A stretch of 64,000 nt of DNA from Tillus elongatus (GCA_964006375.1 OZ023263.1:136210063-136274062), one strand, 5' to 3'; positions 21,902 through 37,759 are shown, counted from the stretch's first letter. Notes: generated by a model from the sequence alone, not told the origin. Program-made: numbers and translations.

Positions 21902-23123
21902 AAGTTATGCGTTCCCAAAAACTTGAGACGAGAGGTGCTGCAGCGAAACCACGACGGCCGACCGTTGGACATTTAGGTGTAGCTAAGACCATTAGCAGGA
22001 TAGCCCGCACTTACTACTGGCCGGGGATGTTACGTGGAATAGCCCAATGCGTATGTCAATGTGATCGGTGTCAGAAGTATAAGGTATCGCAGCAACAGCT
22101 GCCGGGGTTTGTGCAGCCTTTCGTCATGAAAGGCCCGTGGGAAATTGTCAGTGTAGGCCTGGTAGGACCGTTGCCACGATATAAAAAAGGACATTGTTAT
22201 ATGGTGGTAATGTTGGACAGGTTTACCAAATGGGTAGAAGTTAAACCAGTAAGGAAGGCGTCAGCCAAAGCCTTGTCTGATGCCTTATTCGAGCAAGTAA
22301 TTACGCGACTTGGGTGCCCAAAAACCGTCATAAGTGACAACCGTACTCAATTCGATAGTCGAATTGTTAAAGGGATGTTAAAAGAGCTGGGCATAAAATA
22401 TCGCCTAACTCCTCCATATACACCCCAGGCAAATCCGGTAGAGAGAAGCAATCGTACGCTTAAGACTATGATATCACAGTTCTGCGACCAGGACCAGAGT
22501 CGATGTGATGAGCGTTTACCAGAACTTGTGTTTGCTATGAATACTACGAAACACGAGTCGACGCACTTCTCTTCGGCATTTCTTAACTTTGGGCGCGAGT
22601 TGGAAGTTCCGAACATGCTACCCGCAGTAGATCCGAATGTCGAAGGCGACGTCGAAATTGTTACCCCAACGGTCGCCCAGCATTTAAACCGTCTCGAGAA
22701 GTTGCGCGAGACATTTGTACTGGTACGGCTTAACCTGGACAGGGCCTTCTCACAGCAAAGTCATCATTACAACCTGAGAAGACTCGACTGGCAATGCGCT
22801 TTAGGCGGCCGCGTGTTAAGAGTTGACCGCCCGCTTTCTTCCGCAGCTCGCGGCTTTGCAGCCAAGCTAGCCCCAAAATATGCTGGACCTTACACTGTCA
22901 GTAAGATCGCTCACCGGTGGTATATGACCTCAAAGATGCGAGGGGTAAGTGGCTTCGCCATGTTCACATTGAGGACTTGAAGCCATACCACGCGCCATCC
23001 GCACCGGCACCGGGCAGCGACAATACGTTGTCATTCGATGGAAGGCCCCGCCGAAGTCAAACAGACAGCAATGGAAGCCGTTCACTGACTTCGGTATGCA
23101 AAGCCACACGAAGGAGACCCTAA
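21898..23123 (+). pseudogene. Integrase, first catalytic Asp lost and C-terminus frameshifted
   Basis: The zinc-binding region (GHLGVAKT, YYWPGM, CQCDRCQ) is followed by the catalytic core. At the first DDE position the sequence is SVGLVGPLP, where this family has Asp (SVDLVGPLP), a GAC-to-GGC change. The second Asp (ISDNRTQFD) and the Glu (NPVERSNRT) remain. A C-terminal chromo/SH3-like region follows. A frameshift near 22915 moves the last part (LKDARGKWLRHVHIEDLKPYH) to the frame ending at 23123. No integration activity is expected. Confidence 0.9.
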
Positions 23124-23302
23124 AGTGGTTGATTGCCCCCCATTCGTGAAGGACGTGCTAAAGACACAGTGTTGAGTGTAGTATAGTCTTGTGATAGGTT
23201 TAAGATTAAGAGACTTCTTTGAACAATAGTGAGTTACGGTTAGGTATTAAGTTAAGTTTTTAATACTCCATTTCAGTCAGTCTAAAAAAAACTTTTTTTT
23301 TG

Positions 23303-23318
23303 TAAAGTGAGGGGAGTG
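23303..23318 (+). promoter_or_regulatory. Polypurine tract
   Basis: AAAGTGAGGGGAG lies directly before the right LTR start (TGTGATGAAG) and after a T-rich stretch, as expected for plus-strand priming. Confidence 0.75.
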
Positions 23319-24860
23319 TGTGATGAAGTATTATTTTCTATCGGTCTGTGGTACAAAACGCATAATTACTAAGACGATAATTAATTAAATAGAAAATAAT
23401 TAAATACAAACTATATAAATATTTGCTAAAATATTTTTCACCATTAAATATTTTAAGGCGATTTATATTTAATTAAACGTGTATTTCTTACTTATTATCT
23501 TATCCGGTCGTGATACGGTGATAACATTCCAATCATCGCGGAGTTTTTGGCCGGCTGTGAAATTCATATAAAAGGAGAAGCAACACGGGGCTTATGCAGT
23601 ATTGGTAATTCAGCTAATAAGCCGAGAACAGCGAGTCGCCACCAGTCCGCACCGATTCCGTTTCCGTTTGCCGTCCGAGCGCACCTGGTTGGGCGATTTC
23701 AGTACACGAGAATATTGTTATAGGTAAGAAAGTATCCGTGCTAGGTAATTCATATTTTGTAGCGAATTTTCATATTTTTAAATTATCACACTTCTCAGTC
23801 CAAATCTCCGCAAGTGAATTATATCTGCTTTTCCCAATCTGTATCCGTCCCTATAGACAATTTCTGTATGTTAGATTGTCTTGCATTATGTTTGTGCGGA
23901 TGCTGAGGATTCACAGCTCACCTAAATAATCGAGATATATTCATCTTGGTTTGATCCCGATAGGGACGCTGGGGATTCACAGCCTATCTAGGTCACTCCA
24001 AGTGATGCGTTCATTTCCAATTAGCCCTGTACACTTCATCTGGCTCCGGGATTTCCGCCCCATACAGTATAAGCTCTTGTGTTATTTTAGTGAGGACGCT
24101 GAGGATTCACAGCTCGCTAAAGTAATCAAGATGTTTGTGTCCCGGTTTGGCCCTAGCGGAGATGCTGAGGATTCACACTCCGCATAGGCCTACTGGAAAC
24201 TGTCGTCCCGTCTCTCCTTCCGCCCTTATGCGCCTCCGGTGTTCCCTACTTTGACGGAGAGGCTACAGATGTTACTTTGAACTGGTCTATCGTTATGTGC
24301 CGCCCGACTGCCGTATACGTGATTTAGTAGAACGCCGCTCGTACCGTATATCTCGCTGAGTCCGTATGCGTCATCCAACACTAGCCCTGGTCGCTTTAGA
24401 GCAAGCCGAGTTCTGATTAATATTATTACCCGCATATTTTATTTGTACATAGTTTGTAAATATTGTTTTGTATATATCTTTTGTAAATATTTTCTAATCT
24501 AAAATATAGGGTTGGGTAAATAAAAGATCTCAATTAATTTATATCTAACCCCTTATACTTACAAAATCTGCTACACCTTTCGATAAGCCAGAAGTGGTCG
24601 GAGCACGCCGAATATCAGCGATTAAAGCCCGCTTACTCGGGGATCACTAAATTTAGTCTGCATCATCTAAAAGCTACCGAACCCTTCTCCACAGAGTTAC
24701 CCAGGTACTTTGATCGTTATCTTGGTCAGAGTTTAGTGAAGAGGTCGCAGACATCCTCAACAGGGAGTAAACCCTTTAAAATCTGGAGCCCGAGATCCTC
24801 AGATAGTAACCGTCAATCCGTGTCACCGAAAAACGGTCTACAAGCAAAGGCCTAGTCACA
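23319..24860 (+). repeat. Right LTR, uninterrupted
   Basis: 1542 bp, starting TGTGATGAAG and ending GTCACA. TATAAAAGG is at 23577-23585 and AATAAA at 24519-24524. It carries the same spaced motif array and PBS-like remnant (TGGAGCCCGAGAT at 24784) as the left LTR. It preserves the site in which the left LTR received the nested solo LTR. Confidence 0.9.
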
Positions 24861-25143
24861 ACCTGCTAATGGAGCCTCCACGTTTATTTCACACTGTTAC
24901 TGAGTTAATCTTATTTTATTAATTTTCGTTCATTTTACCAAGCTATTATACTTTTAATTGAATGTAATGTATACCTAAATTATGTCAATGATTTAAAATT
25001 GTCAGCCTAAAACTTAAACATTGTTTGAAAGTTGAAATCAAAATATTGTTACATGACATCACGTCAACACCATCTACGTTTTAGGTGGATTCTTCGGGGA
25101 CATGAAGTAAAAATCACACTAGAGAAATTTAGAATGACCTTAA

Positions 25144-25201
25144 ACTTAACATTGTATAATAGAAAATAAATTGTTGTTCAAGTCCTCAAACAATACATGA
25201 G

Positions 25202-25281
<80 letters not shown>

Positions 25282-25415
25282 ATATAAAAATTGGAACTGA
25301 CCCCGGATATGGGTTCTAGAGCTCCTAGTTCGTGCTCATTTCCAAAAAATTTTTCAAAATTCAAGAGTCGGGATCTCCCCATTAGTGAATTTTTTCTACG
25401 AAAATTCACTAATTG
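25144..25415 (-). repeat. HINE-like (AT)n-core repeat, copy A (minus)
   Basis: The (AT)n core at 25205-25279 is followed by the left module in reverse: CCGGATATGGGTTCTAGAGC, TCGGGATCTCCCCATTAGTG and the hairpin TTAGTGAATTTTTTCTACGA...AATTCACTAA. The other half is absent. 24865-25143 holds nothing recognisable. Confidence 0.7.
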
Positions 25416-26216
25416 AAAAATATTACTTTTGTTTTTAAAACCCCCAATTGGCACCTCAAGATATTAGTGTATGACAGACACCATTAAAGTAGAAGGTCAC
25501 CTGTAGATTCAAAACCCTGCCTAGGTTCTGTTTTTCCTCCACAAACGTGTGGAGGAAAACGTGCAGCTTATGATATCTTCAGCATATACCTTGCACGGTC
25601 AATATGCCATTCATGCAAATGCATTATTATAAACTATTTTACAACATCTTTATAGAGAAAGCAAGAAACCTGCAAAGTTCGTGACTGCTCCACCATGTTT
25701 TTCATGAAAATTTAAAAAAAGTTAGTACACAAGCAGCTCTGATAGTTAGTTAGTGTTTTGAACTTAGTTACATTCAATAAAGCTAGCAATGCTGTGTGTA
25801 TGTCAATATGTATGTGTATGTATATATGTATACATGTGGCTACAAGTTTAAATCTTAGAGTATATATGTTTTTGTTGTGTTGTGTCAAACATAAGTAAAG
25901 CCAATATATTAGCATATCTGTGTGTGTGTATGTATCTGAGTGATAACTCAAAAATACTAAACTGATTTAACTTAAACTTGGCAAGTGTCTTAATTTTATT
26001 AGGACCGCAGCCGAGATCGGGATCCAGCCCGATCGACCCAGTTTTTCTAAATTTGATTTTTCTGAAAAACAATTATCTCAAAAATAGCAAAGTTATTTTG
26101 ATGCATTTTGGTAGGTGTGTTCCAGATAAACACCTTACTACTACTACAAAACTCAACTTTCTATATTAAGCAAATCGAAGTATTCAAATTTAATGGAAAT
26201 TCTCTATCAAAACGCA
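25416..26216. other. AT-rich stretch with one strong hairpin, no gene
   Basis: A perfect 12-bp stem (TTTTCCTCCACA at 25532-25543, its complement at 25548-25559) encloses loop AACG. 25795-25935 is TATG/TGTG-rich low complexity. No coding signal is seen. Confidence 0.6.
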
Positions 26217-26892
26217 CTTTTTTGCCCTCAGGGCTCGTCCGCGACTTTGCCGCCCCGATAGAACTGCAACCGTTCGCTTATTGTGCATGCCCTTAGTCTT
26301 TTTACTCCACCCATTCTAAAATCACTGTGCCTTGAACTGGTCTGCACAGCGATTGGTATGGTGAAGTTTTATATTGCTCTGTCTCCGGTCTAGACTGATC
26401 GTAGATCAGTTGTCTTTTGCAGTCCAGAGCTTTACCCTCGCACGAAATGTGATGGGCTGATTCCTCCCCCTCGCCGCAGAGTCTGCATGCGAAGTCCGCC
26501 TTGAACCGCCCCATTTTATGCAGGTGTTTCTTGACGGCCATGTGTCCCTTCAAGAGACCTGTTATGTTTCTGAGCTGTCCTCTGCTGAGATTTAGCAGCT
26601 CCACAGCTCTCTTTGAACTGGGTTCGTCAACTACTGACTTCCCATGTCTGAGCCATGGACAGTATGCCCAGTACACCTTGTGTTCTTTTCTGACCCATGA
26701 CTTAATGCCTCCCCTGGCCGTGCTCTTTGTCACGCCCAGAACCGGTTCTGGTCCCATAAATGGTTCTGCTGACCCTCTCTTCGCGAGACTGTCAGCTCCT
26801 TCATTGCCTTTGACCCCCGAGTGACCCGGCACCCAGATGAGGGTGACCTCATTCTGCCCCGCCAGGTCGCTCGTCTTGTCTCGGCACTTACT
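26217..26892 (-). mobile_element. 5'-truncated copy of the I/LOA-like LINE
   Basis: The sequence matches the 3' end of the LINE at 50151-55202: the RNase H end (VPGHSGVKGNEGADSLAKRG), a C-terminal zinc-knuckle region in which one cysteine of the CCHC is changed (HHISCEGK), and the same 3' UTR ending at a short T run (26217-26222, the poly(A) on this strand). Homology stops at about 26892. This is normal LINE 5' truncation. No TSD could be found. The surviving frame spans 26302-26832. Confidence 0.88.
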
Positions 26893-28750
26893 AGGTCCCG
26901 AATTTTTTTAATATTAACTGAAATATGATCATGTAACAGCTAAAGTATCTGTTTAAATATATTTTGTAATAATTACAAATTAAATAGGTATCTGCTTTAG
27001 TCCCCGACATATTCTTTATTAGGTCTATTTGACAGTCTCTGAATCATTAATATGACATCCATTTTCCTGACATTTTAGATAACATCCATCTTCATATGTC
27101 ATCCTAAACTTCCAATGTGTTGTTAAAAAATTAAAAAAAAACGTCTTTAAGTTATGTTAGTATGCCACAAATTACGGTTTAGTAGTAGTTTTGTCATTTC
27201 TAACTAGTAATTGAAAATATCCAGTTGCCTTCTTATAGGATCGAAATACAAGGTTTCTTAGGGTAAAAAGTATAGGATCTCTTAGGCATTCTGTATTTCA
27301 TTTTAACACTTCAATGGAGATGGTGACGTCGTCGGCTACACCATAAAATATATTTTTTGACTTCATAGACCATAGCCTGTTGAAATGAAATATGTTTTTA
27401 ATAGTTCATCCTATACAAGAATATATTAAAAACTTGAAATTTCAACTATTGAATGACGTTGAAATAGAGACGTCATAGACTACACCATAAATTAGATTTT
27501 TTTTTACTTTATAGAGGATACCCTTTTACGAAATATATTTTTAATAGTTCATCAAATACAAGATTATATTTAAAACTTAAAATTCTAGTTGAATAACGTT
27601 GAAATTGTGACGTTACAAGCCGCACCCGGTTCAACAGGAAATAAATTTTTGATGGCTTAGTTCATGTTTAGTTACTGCAAAATAATATTTTAAAATAAGT
27701 ACTACAGAGCCTAGACTTATTTAACAGAAAAAATCACCAAGTTAACAGTTGAAATAAATAACTTTAAATTGATTTTTCCTACTGCTAGGGCGTCTCGTCT
27801 GGAGGATTAGACCTCTCAAATTTACATATTTCTCAGTAGACTTCTTTGTTATGATATTTACCACCTGTACAATGTAATTTTAAACATGGTTAGGAATAAC
27901 CCAACAAGGGTCTTTTCTTGTTTGCAATTGACGACAAGTCTGCCAACATATCTCAGGAAAATTCAATATTGATTCAAAGCAGTTCTTCTATAGACTCGAC
28001 ACAAGCAACACCCTTGTGATAGCATAATCATTTCGTAGAGTTCTCATGGACTCTAAAGCCTACCATAATATAAGTAATTTTGTATAAGTTTACAGTTTGT
28101 TATTAAACGTTAAGTGTTACTAAAATCAGCGTTTAATTTAACAAAACATAATCAGGTCCTTAGAGCCATCAAGAAACAAAAACAAATAAAATGTGGTACA
28201 TCAGTACAAAACGTAATTAAACACCTACCTTATTTTTGTTGCTGTTGAACTCTTGAAAAACTTTGAAAACCAACACTCACAAGATAAAAACACTGTTATT
28301 ATCACAGTACCTACTTTATTTTATGTGAACAATTGAGAAAAACATATAATTTAAACACAAAGCCTTTTCACTGGGTTTAGACGACTTGTGGTTTGTCAAC
28401 GGAAACTGATAATACCTAACTCTGTTATGTTTATTCGCTACTTAAAGTGAACTATTTGGCTTTTATGATACACATATTTAACTGAAGCTATTTAATTACT
28501 GTAATTGAAGATATTGTTTTTCTATGAAAAATGGATACGTTATTACCTAAAATTACCTAGCATTTGTGATTAAATTACAGACGTTGCAGGTGTTTTTTTC
28601 TATCTAAAATGGATACGTTGTTGTTACTTGAAAATGTATTTCTCAACGGATCGTATGTGATTCAATGTTTTAATCATCACAGTTGTGAGGTTGTATGTTG
28701 TTCATTAATGTTGTGACATATGTGGCTATGTACTGGTTGGAACGAGTTTA
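26893..28750. other. AT-rich stretch, no gene; degenerate tandem repeat at 27290-27640
   Basis: Three diverged units (landmarks near 27316, 27467 and 27607) share GACGTCRTMGACTACACCAT-like sequence, a T run, and AATAGTTCATCMWATACAAGA. The period is about 140-150 bp. The remainder holds nothing I recognise. Confidence 0.5.
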
Positions 28751-28754
28751 TGGT

Positions 28755-29012
28755 GGAACCTTACACACATGCCTCTAAACCAAAAACTAAAGAAGTTTAG
28801 TTGATTGTAATAATAAATATACTTTTTCTACGTAAAGACAGTCGCAAGGGTATTTTAGCTTGCAATGATGGATATACTTTTTAGTGAATTTTCATTAAGA
28901 AAATTCACTAATAGAGAGGTATCGATGGTGAGACTTTTGAAAAATTTCCTCAAATGAGCGCGAATTTGGTCCTCTAGAACCCATATCCAAGGTCGGTTTT
29001 GATTTTTATATG

Positions 29013-29084
<72 letters not shown>

Positions 29085-29090
29085 TATATT

Positions 29091-29180
<90 letters not shown>

Positions 29181-29230
29181 TCCAACTGATAACTCAAAAA
29201 ATACTTGACCGATCTTCACTAAATTTGGAG
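28755..29230 (+). repeat. HINE-like (AT)n-core repeat, copy B
   Basis: 28755-28880 matches 39982-40110 (ACCTTACACACATGCCTCTA and following). Next come the left hairpin (TAGTGAATTTTCATTAAGAA), the GAGCGCGAATTTGGTCC block, an interrupted (AT)n run at 29016-29177, and the right-half GATAACTCAAAAAATA block. The terminal CGCACTTGCTGCG motif is missing. Confidence 0.7.
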
Positions 29231-31001
29231 ATTACCTTGATTTTGTTAATGGCTTGGATGAGTTCGAAGATGAGCACCGTAGGTTTAATTTTTTGTATAA
29301 AAAATGTAAAGGAAATTTTTAAAACGCAATATTTTTGTTTGTTTGAAGTACTGCAGTGATTCAAATGAAAATTTGCACATATAAGGGAGATGTCAAAATA
29401 AAGTTGGTAACCAAATTTCAACTTAAATGGTCCACGAGGAAAGAAGTTGTTCGAAAATGAAAAATGTGTAAGAAATAAATAATGTGTAAGAAATAAATAA
29501 TCTACGACATCAGTTTGAATTGCATAGGCATTTCGCACATTCAACGTTGACAAGGATAGTTAGAGTATTAATGTGTTTTTTATTACTTTAGACCCGAAAA
29601 ATGTAAAATCGTCGAAGCGACACAACAGTTCGTAAATATAAATAAGCAGGGTTGTCAGATATAATAAAAATTAACAAATATTAAAATGTAATTTGATTCT
29701 TAGGATGAAAACATATGGACCTAACATATTTTTAAATTATTAATGACATAATTCAAACAATAATTGCGGTACAATAACCAAACATTTTGAATTACCAAAT
29801 CCGTATGATATTTTAAATTAAAACTTATTTGTACTTGAAAACTTTTTGCACTATATGTCAATGCAGCAGTGTAGTACTGTCTACTGTCTACTGTCATCTG
29901 TTTTTTTAATTTAAACGCCGTTAGGGTGGAAAGCGCTACACGTACACGGTATATCCACATCATGTTTTAATGTTTTTTTTCTAAATATCAAATAGTACGG
30001 TGAAATCTTTTCTTCACTACCATGATTCAGGTAATCGTGATATTATATTTATTTTAGCAGAAACACCTTACAAAAATTATCAGAATATACACAAGTGAGA
30101 GCAAAATTCAAGTTAGGATCTACGTTAATTGTTTTTAAGAGAGTAACCTTAAATTTGCGAATCTCTTATCAAAACAACAAAACAGAGATGAATTTATATA
30201 ATTAAAGTTGAAAGATGTTTACTATATATAAAAGGTATGTATTCCTATTTTTTATGTTATCATTTTAGAGGTAATCTTATATACTTACCCAAGGTGAAAT
30301 AATTTAGCACATGTCCAAAGCCTAAGATTTTTTCTGTTGTGTTTTGTGAGCTTGAATTAGTTTTTATTATAATTTATTGTCATTTATGGAGACATAAGTA
30401 GAACTTACTTTAAAAATTATTTCCTTTTTTAGCAATGGTAGTTTCCACAAAATCAGCAGTAGTGAGTTTTCTTAAAGATGAGAAAGAGTAAGAGGGTCAC
30501 GCAAGAGGTATAACCTATGACCTTTGATGCTACAGTGGCTTCTTTCTAATTAAAATATGTAGTATGGAGTATTGAAAACAGGCAGTGTACTGTCCAGGTA
30601 ATATTTTTTTAAATAGTGTCAAACTTGTAATTTCCCTTAAGCTAATGCCCACTGAGCAAGGTAATATTGCATTAACATTGCAGAATCTTTTCCAAAGCAA
30701 GTGTAAGTTTGATAGATAACTTGCAGAAAGCCTCCTGCAAGTTTGTTGCAAATGGCAAATCTTCCCCCCAGTGACTTTACATATGTAAGTGTTTCTTTTG
30801 TAACTTTACTGCAAGTTTACTGTAGTGAGCTGTTACAAACTTTCTTTATACTTACACATGTTACTTTACAGCAAGCTTCAATTTTAAAAGGGCCTGGCAA
30901 AGTTGTAAAATTTAAACTTACATTTGCAACTTATCTGAAATTGTATATATTATATATACAGTGCAAGTTTGTAACCTGGGATAATTCCAATTAATCTACT
31001 T
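29231..31001. other. AT-rich stretch, no gene seen
   Basis: 29231-29560 continues the repeat-like right half in degenerate form. Around 30640-30980 there are many GCAAGTTTG/AACTTAC words, also found at 33480-33720. No product or structure is supported. Confidence 0.45.
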
Positions 31002-31436
31002 CAACTTTTTTTTTCAAAAATGCTCGGAGTCTGATAATATTCTCAGTTACAATCTTTTCAAAAATGTATTATACAATTTGTATCAAATGCCATTGATAAT
31101 TTTTGTAAATGACAACCTTAGCTTTTTGTTGACTATTTTTAAAGTACACATCAAGCGATACAAAACCACCAACTTTCAAATTTTTATTATAAATCTTGAG
31201 TTGAAAGCACGAAAAAAATTGTGTAGTTATCAATGAATAAAAATTTTAAATCTGCTGGTTTTCTACAACTTCACATGTAAGAACTTTAAAAATAGTCAAC
31301 AAAAACGTAAGGTTGATTTAAAGAAATTATCGATGAAGTCATTTTTCAAATATGGTATATACTGTATAGCTTTTTTAAAAGACTGCAACTCGAAATACTA
31401 GCCAATGTGTCCAAGCATTTTTGAAAAAAGAAACTG
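31002..31436. repeat. Imperfect inverted repeat (foldback), arms about 190-200 bp
   Basis: The left arm (about 31002-31200) and right arm (about 31225-31436) are reverse complements with many mismatches. Shared blocks include TTTTTTCAAAAATGC at the outer ends and TTGTTGACTATTTTTAAAGT inside. No TSD was identified. It may be a decayed MITE. Confidence 0.65.
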
Positions 31437-32379
31437 TATTTGATTAACTGAATTTATTTCAAGTTACAAACTAATACTGAATATAGGTATATAGGTGTAT
31501 TTATACATAATATAAAATTTCTTGTAAAACTGTAAAAAATTACAAGACAATGTTAATTAGAATAAAATATTTATTACATAAAAAAATTAAAGACTTACAA
31601 TTTCATTTCTGCTGATAGATAGATAGATATAGACTTTATTGACCATCAAATGTACATGGTAAGTCACTGTCTTTATAAGTACCGACTATAGTTATCAGAT
31701 AGAAATAGTTAGACATATAGCGAGCGTGTCCATGTTTAGCCTAAAATGCAGTTCTAGTCAAAACTCAGCAACAAAATAGATAACTTGAACTCGTGATATC
31801 GTTATTAATTGACGGATTTCAAAAATTCCTTTTTCTAAATAAATACCAATTAATTGTTTTTGATATTGTTTTACTAAATAACTCTTTAGTCGTCTAGAAA
31901 AACGTGTGAAACACCAATAACAAAAACGAAGCCTTCTGCAGCATTACTTGTTTTGAGAGGCAAGATTTTTTTTAGCTTCTAAAATATGTGGTGACATATG
32001 TTACATAAAATAAATTCAACATATCAAATACTATTGTGAAAGAGAAATATCTAAAATGGTGCGTTCATTTCGATTTTAGAGAAAGTTTAATTAAGCAAAC
32101 GTAAGAATATGCAATGGATAAATCAAGCACAGGTAAATTAATACAACTTCACTGCGAAAATAGCTTAAACTTGACGACAGTCTCTGAAGGTGTTCACGCA
32201 TGTCTTAACTATCCCTATCGAGTAAGTATAGTACCGTCAATGTCTAAAATGTCAGAAACATTGAGTTAAAATAAAGCAAAATTATGACTACAATGAATTA
32301 CGTATATATAAAAAAAGTCTGTGGCTAGTCGAACTTGCCTTCCAAAGCTTTTGCCTAACACACACACTACAAAGAATGA

Positions 32380-32990
32380 ATACAAGTAGTAGGTAACACT
32401 ATACACATTGGTTTAGAGCACTAATAAATTCCTTCACCTAGGTTTTTGTTTTATAACATCCGCTAGTGCCTACTGTAATCTTGTTAGTGGAAGCATCTTA
32501 ATAACATTAGGTAGAAAATTGAGGAATTTGATTCCCAAGTAATCAAACATCTGCTTTGTTTTCTCCTTTTTGTGGAACTGTATTTTTAATTCATGCCTGT
32601 ACCTGGTATTGATGTTGCGAACTTCATCATTCACTGGATATTTTGAATACATATACTGAAGAAGGATATAGCTGGAAGTGTACCTAAGTATCCCATTGGC
32701 CTCGAACACATCAGGGCAGCTTTTTCTTGGACCTACGCACACAATGTCCTTATTGCTCTTTTTTGCATGATAAACACATGTTCCGCTGCTGACGAGTTAA
32801 CCCATATGAATGTTCCATAGCATAGAATACTGCGACAAGTGTAAAATAAGCAATCCTGGCAGCTTGATGGGTACTGCTCCACTGTTATTATGATGTCAAT
32901 TGCTATGTATAAGCCACATGCTTCCATAGGTCAATCATATTTAACGTTTTAAAATGAATTGGTCTGACCAGGTATGACATCTCCAGGCTG
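32380..32990 (-). pseudogene. C-terminal fragment of a CR1/Daphne-like LINE ORF2
   Basis: 32733-32927 includes NSSAAEHVFIMQKRAIRTLC. 32470-32742 includes GILRYTSSYILLQYMYSK and NTRYRHELKIQFHKKEKTKQ, then YLGIKFLNFLP. This is the conserved RT tail of this LINE group. A frame change near 32735 separates the two. 31437-32379 holds no clear feature, except that 31620-31650 (GATAGATAGATA...GACTTTATTGA) could be the 3' tail of such an element. Confidence 0.75.
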
Positions 32991-32999
32991 CTTCTAAGG

Positions 33000-36175
<3,176 letters not shown>

Positions 36176-36570
36176 GGAGGTTTCATTTGAAAAAACAAAC
36201 TTGGTATCTGGTAAGGATCGATGTGTCAAAAATATCAAAATGAAGATCATGACCAGCAAGCTGCATGAAATTTGGAAGGTGATAGATATTCAGACTGGTA
36301 CATATTTTACTGCTAAAAGAGTGTGGTTACCTTTAAAGGGGCGGTACATTGGTGCCATTACTAATAATTTTCTAAGAAAAAAAAATCTGTCACTGACGTT
36401 TCTTTCTTAGCAGTTATGTAGGTCATTTAGTGCTGATAATTTTTTTAATATTTTGTCGATTTTCATCTCGCTTATGAGATAAATGCAATTATGTTGTCTT
36501 ATGTTGTGTATCGAATGTGTTTTGGAAAGAATGAAAAAATTAGGCTGTTATTGTCATTTATTTATCAAGG

Positions 36571-37317
36571 TAATAATAGGCTTGTTCAGTTGAAACCCAT
36601 TTTTGGTTCAGAACAAATTTATTGGCAAATATATTTACAAATAATTACTATTATTATTAGGGCACATATCCCATTGTTTCACCTACTGATGTATACCCTG
36701 CTTAAAGAATTCTTGTGGCTAATGCCCGAAAAATTCTTTTAAGGCATTTAGTACTTCTTCATCCGACTGAAAACGATTACCTTTTAACACCTTTTGCTGT
36801 AAGCCAGTTTGTATACGATACTACGGATAGATTCTATAATCACATCAACATCTTCTGAAATTGCTTTGAATGACAATAGACGATTTCCTCTAATCAGGTC
36901 TTCTACACATGCCACATTCCTGTCTGTTGATGCAGTACTCAATGCACCTAGTTGCGGCTTATCATTTATCTTCTCTCTTTCACTCTTAAATTTTTGAAAC
37001 CATTCCTTGACAGTTGGATATGCAAAACATGTGTTTCCATACACTGCTTGCATTCGTGTTTGAATTTGCAATGGTTGCAAACCTTTATCACACAAAAATT
37101 GAATGACCGCACACTGATTATATTTAGATGGATTGTTAACAACAAACGCCATTTTAAAGTCACAATACTTAAAATCGCTGTTAAATACAAATGACAGGAA
37201 CTCATAAGTGTGATGTTTACAAACAAAACTTACATTGCAAAACGTCATTTGAGTGATTACAACTGTTTTCAAGGCTAACCTGACAAAAGATGGGTTGTAA
37301 TTGAACAAGCCTTGTAA
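36571..37317 (-). mobile_element. mariner-like transposon, internally deleted
   Basis: The ends are inverted repeats with GGCTTGTTCA and AACCCAT (36575-36600 and 37290-37316). From an ATG near 37152 the minus strand encodes the N-terminal paired helix-turn-helix of mariner transposases (QTRMQAVYGNTCFAYPTVKEW, then the ICDKP-type linker and a second helix-turn-helix) down to about 36784. Near 36760-36640 the frame recovers the C-terminal end (QSDEEVLNALKEFF, then a motif with WDMCP). The catalytic DDD core between them is missing, so this is a deletion derivative of a cut-and-paste transposon. Confidence 0.82.
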
Positions 37318-37364
37318 TAGATGCTGTATATGCTTTTAAAATGCACTTTTCAATTATACCTTGG

Positions 37365-37740
37365 GTGAATTAGCTAATTTGTTATTACATTGTGGTGAAG
37401 CGAAACAAAATGGAAAAGAAGCAGTGAGAATTTATTATGACAGGTTTTCCCGGATGAATAGCACGCAGCAGAAATATTTTTGAACATATCTGCATGTGTT
37501 TTAGGGAAATAGATGCCTTGAAATCTGTAAAATCTAATTCTATATGCAAAAGATACCAATGACCTCCTCAAATTGAAGAGTCAGTTCTCAATGCAGTGGA
37601 AGGTAACCCCACTACAATTGTCAGAATCGTTTCTAACGAGAAAGTATTGCAAATTAAATCACTACATCCAAATAGCTGTGATAATCTACTCTTGTTAGAA
37701 ATACTATCTCATGAAATGATTTCAGGATCCATGACTTGAA
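37365..37740 (+). pseudogene. N-terminal part of a DUF4817/DDE_3 transposase
   Basis: Frames read LGELANLLLHCGEAKQNGKE and AVRIYYDRF, matching the DUF4817 head of insect transposases that end in a DDE_3 domain. ICMCFREIDALKS and then EESVLNAVEGNPTTIVRIVS, the following helix-turn-helix, come next. Several stops and frame changes are present. The fragment ends where the related DDE fragment at 41600-42110 begins in domain order, so both may belong to one interrupted element. Confidence 0.6.
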
Positions 37741-37759
37741 CAAAAAGAAAATATTCGTA

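Larger units (their letters stand above)
18166..24860 (+). mobile_element. Osvaldo/Ulysses-like Ty3/gypsy element, internally deleted, with nested solo LTR
   Basis: Two long LTRs (18166-20344 including a 662-bp insertion, and 23319-24860) flank an internal region of only about 3 kb. The flanks repeat ACCT at 18162-18165 and 24861-24864, a 4-bp TSD. The PBS resembles the tRNA-Lys3 site, and a polypurine tract precedes the right LTR. Very long LTRs and a tRNA-Lys PBS recall Osvaldo and Ulysses; this is an inference. Most of gag, the protease and the RT N-terminus are deleted, and pol has a stop and a frameshift. The two LTRs differ at many positions, so the insertion is old. Confidence 0.9.
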
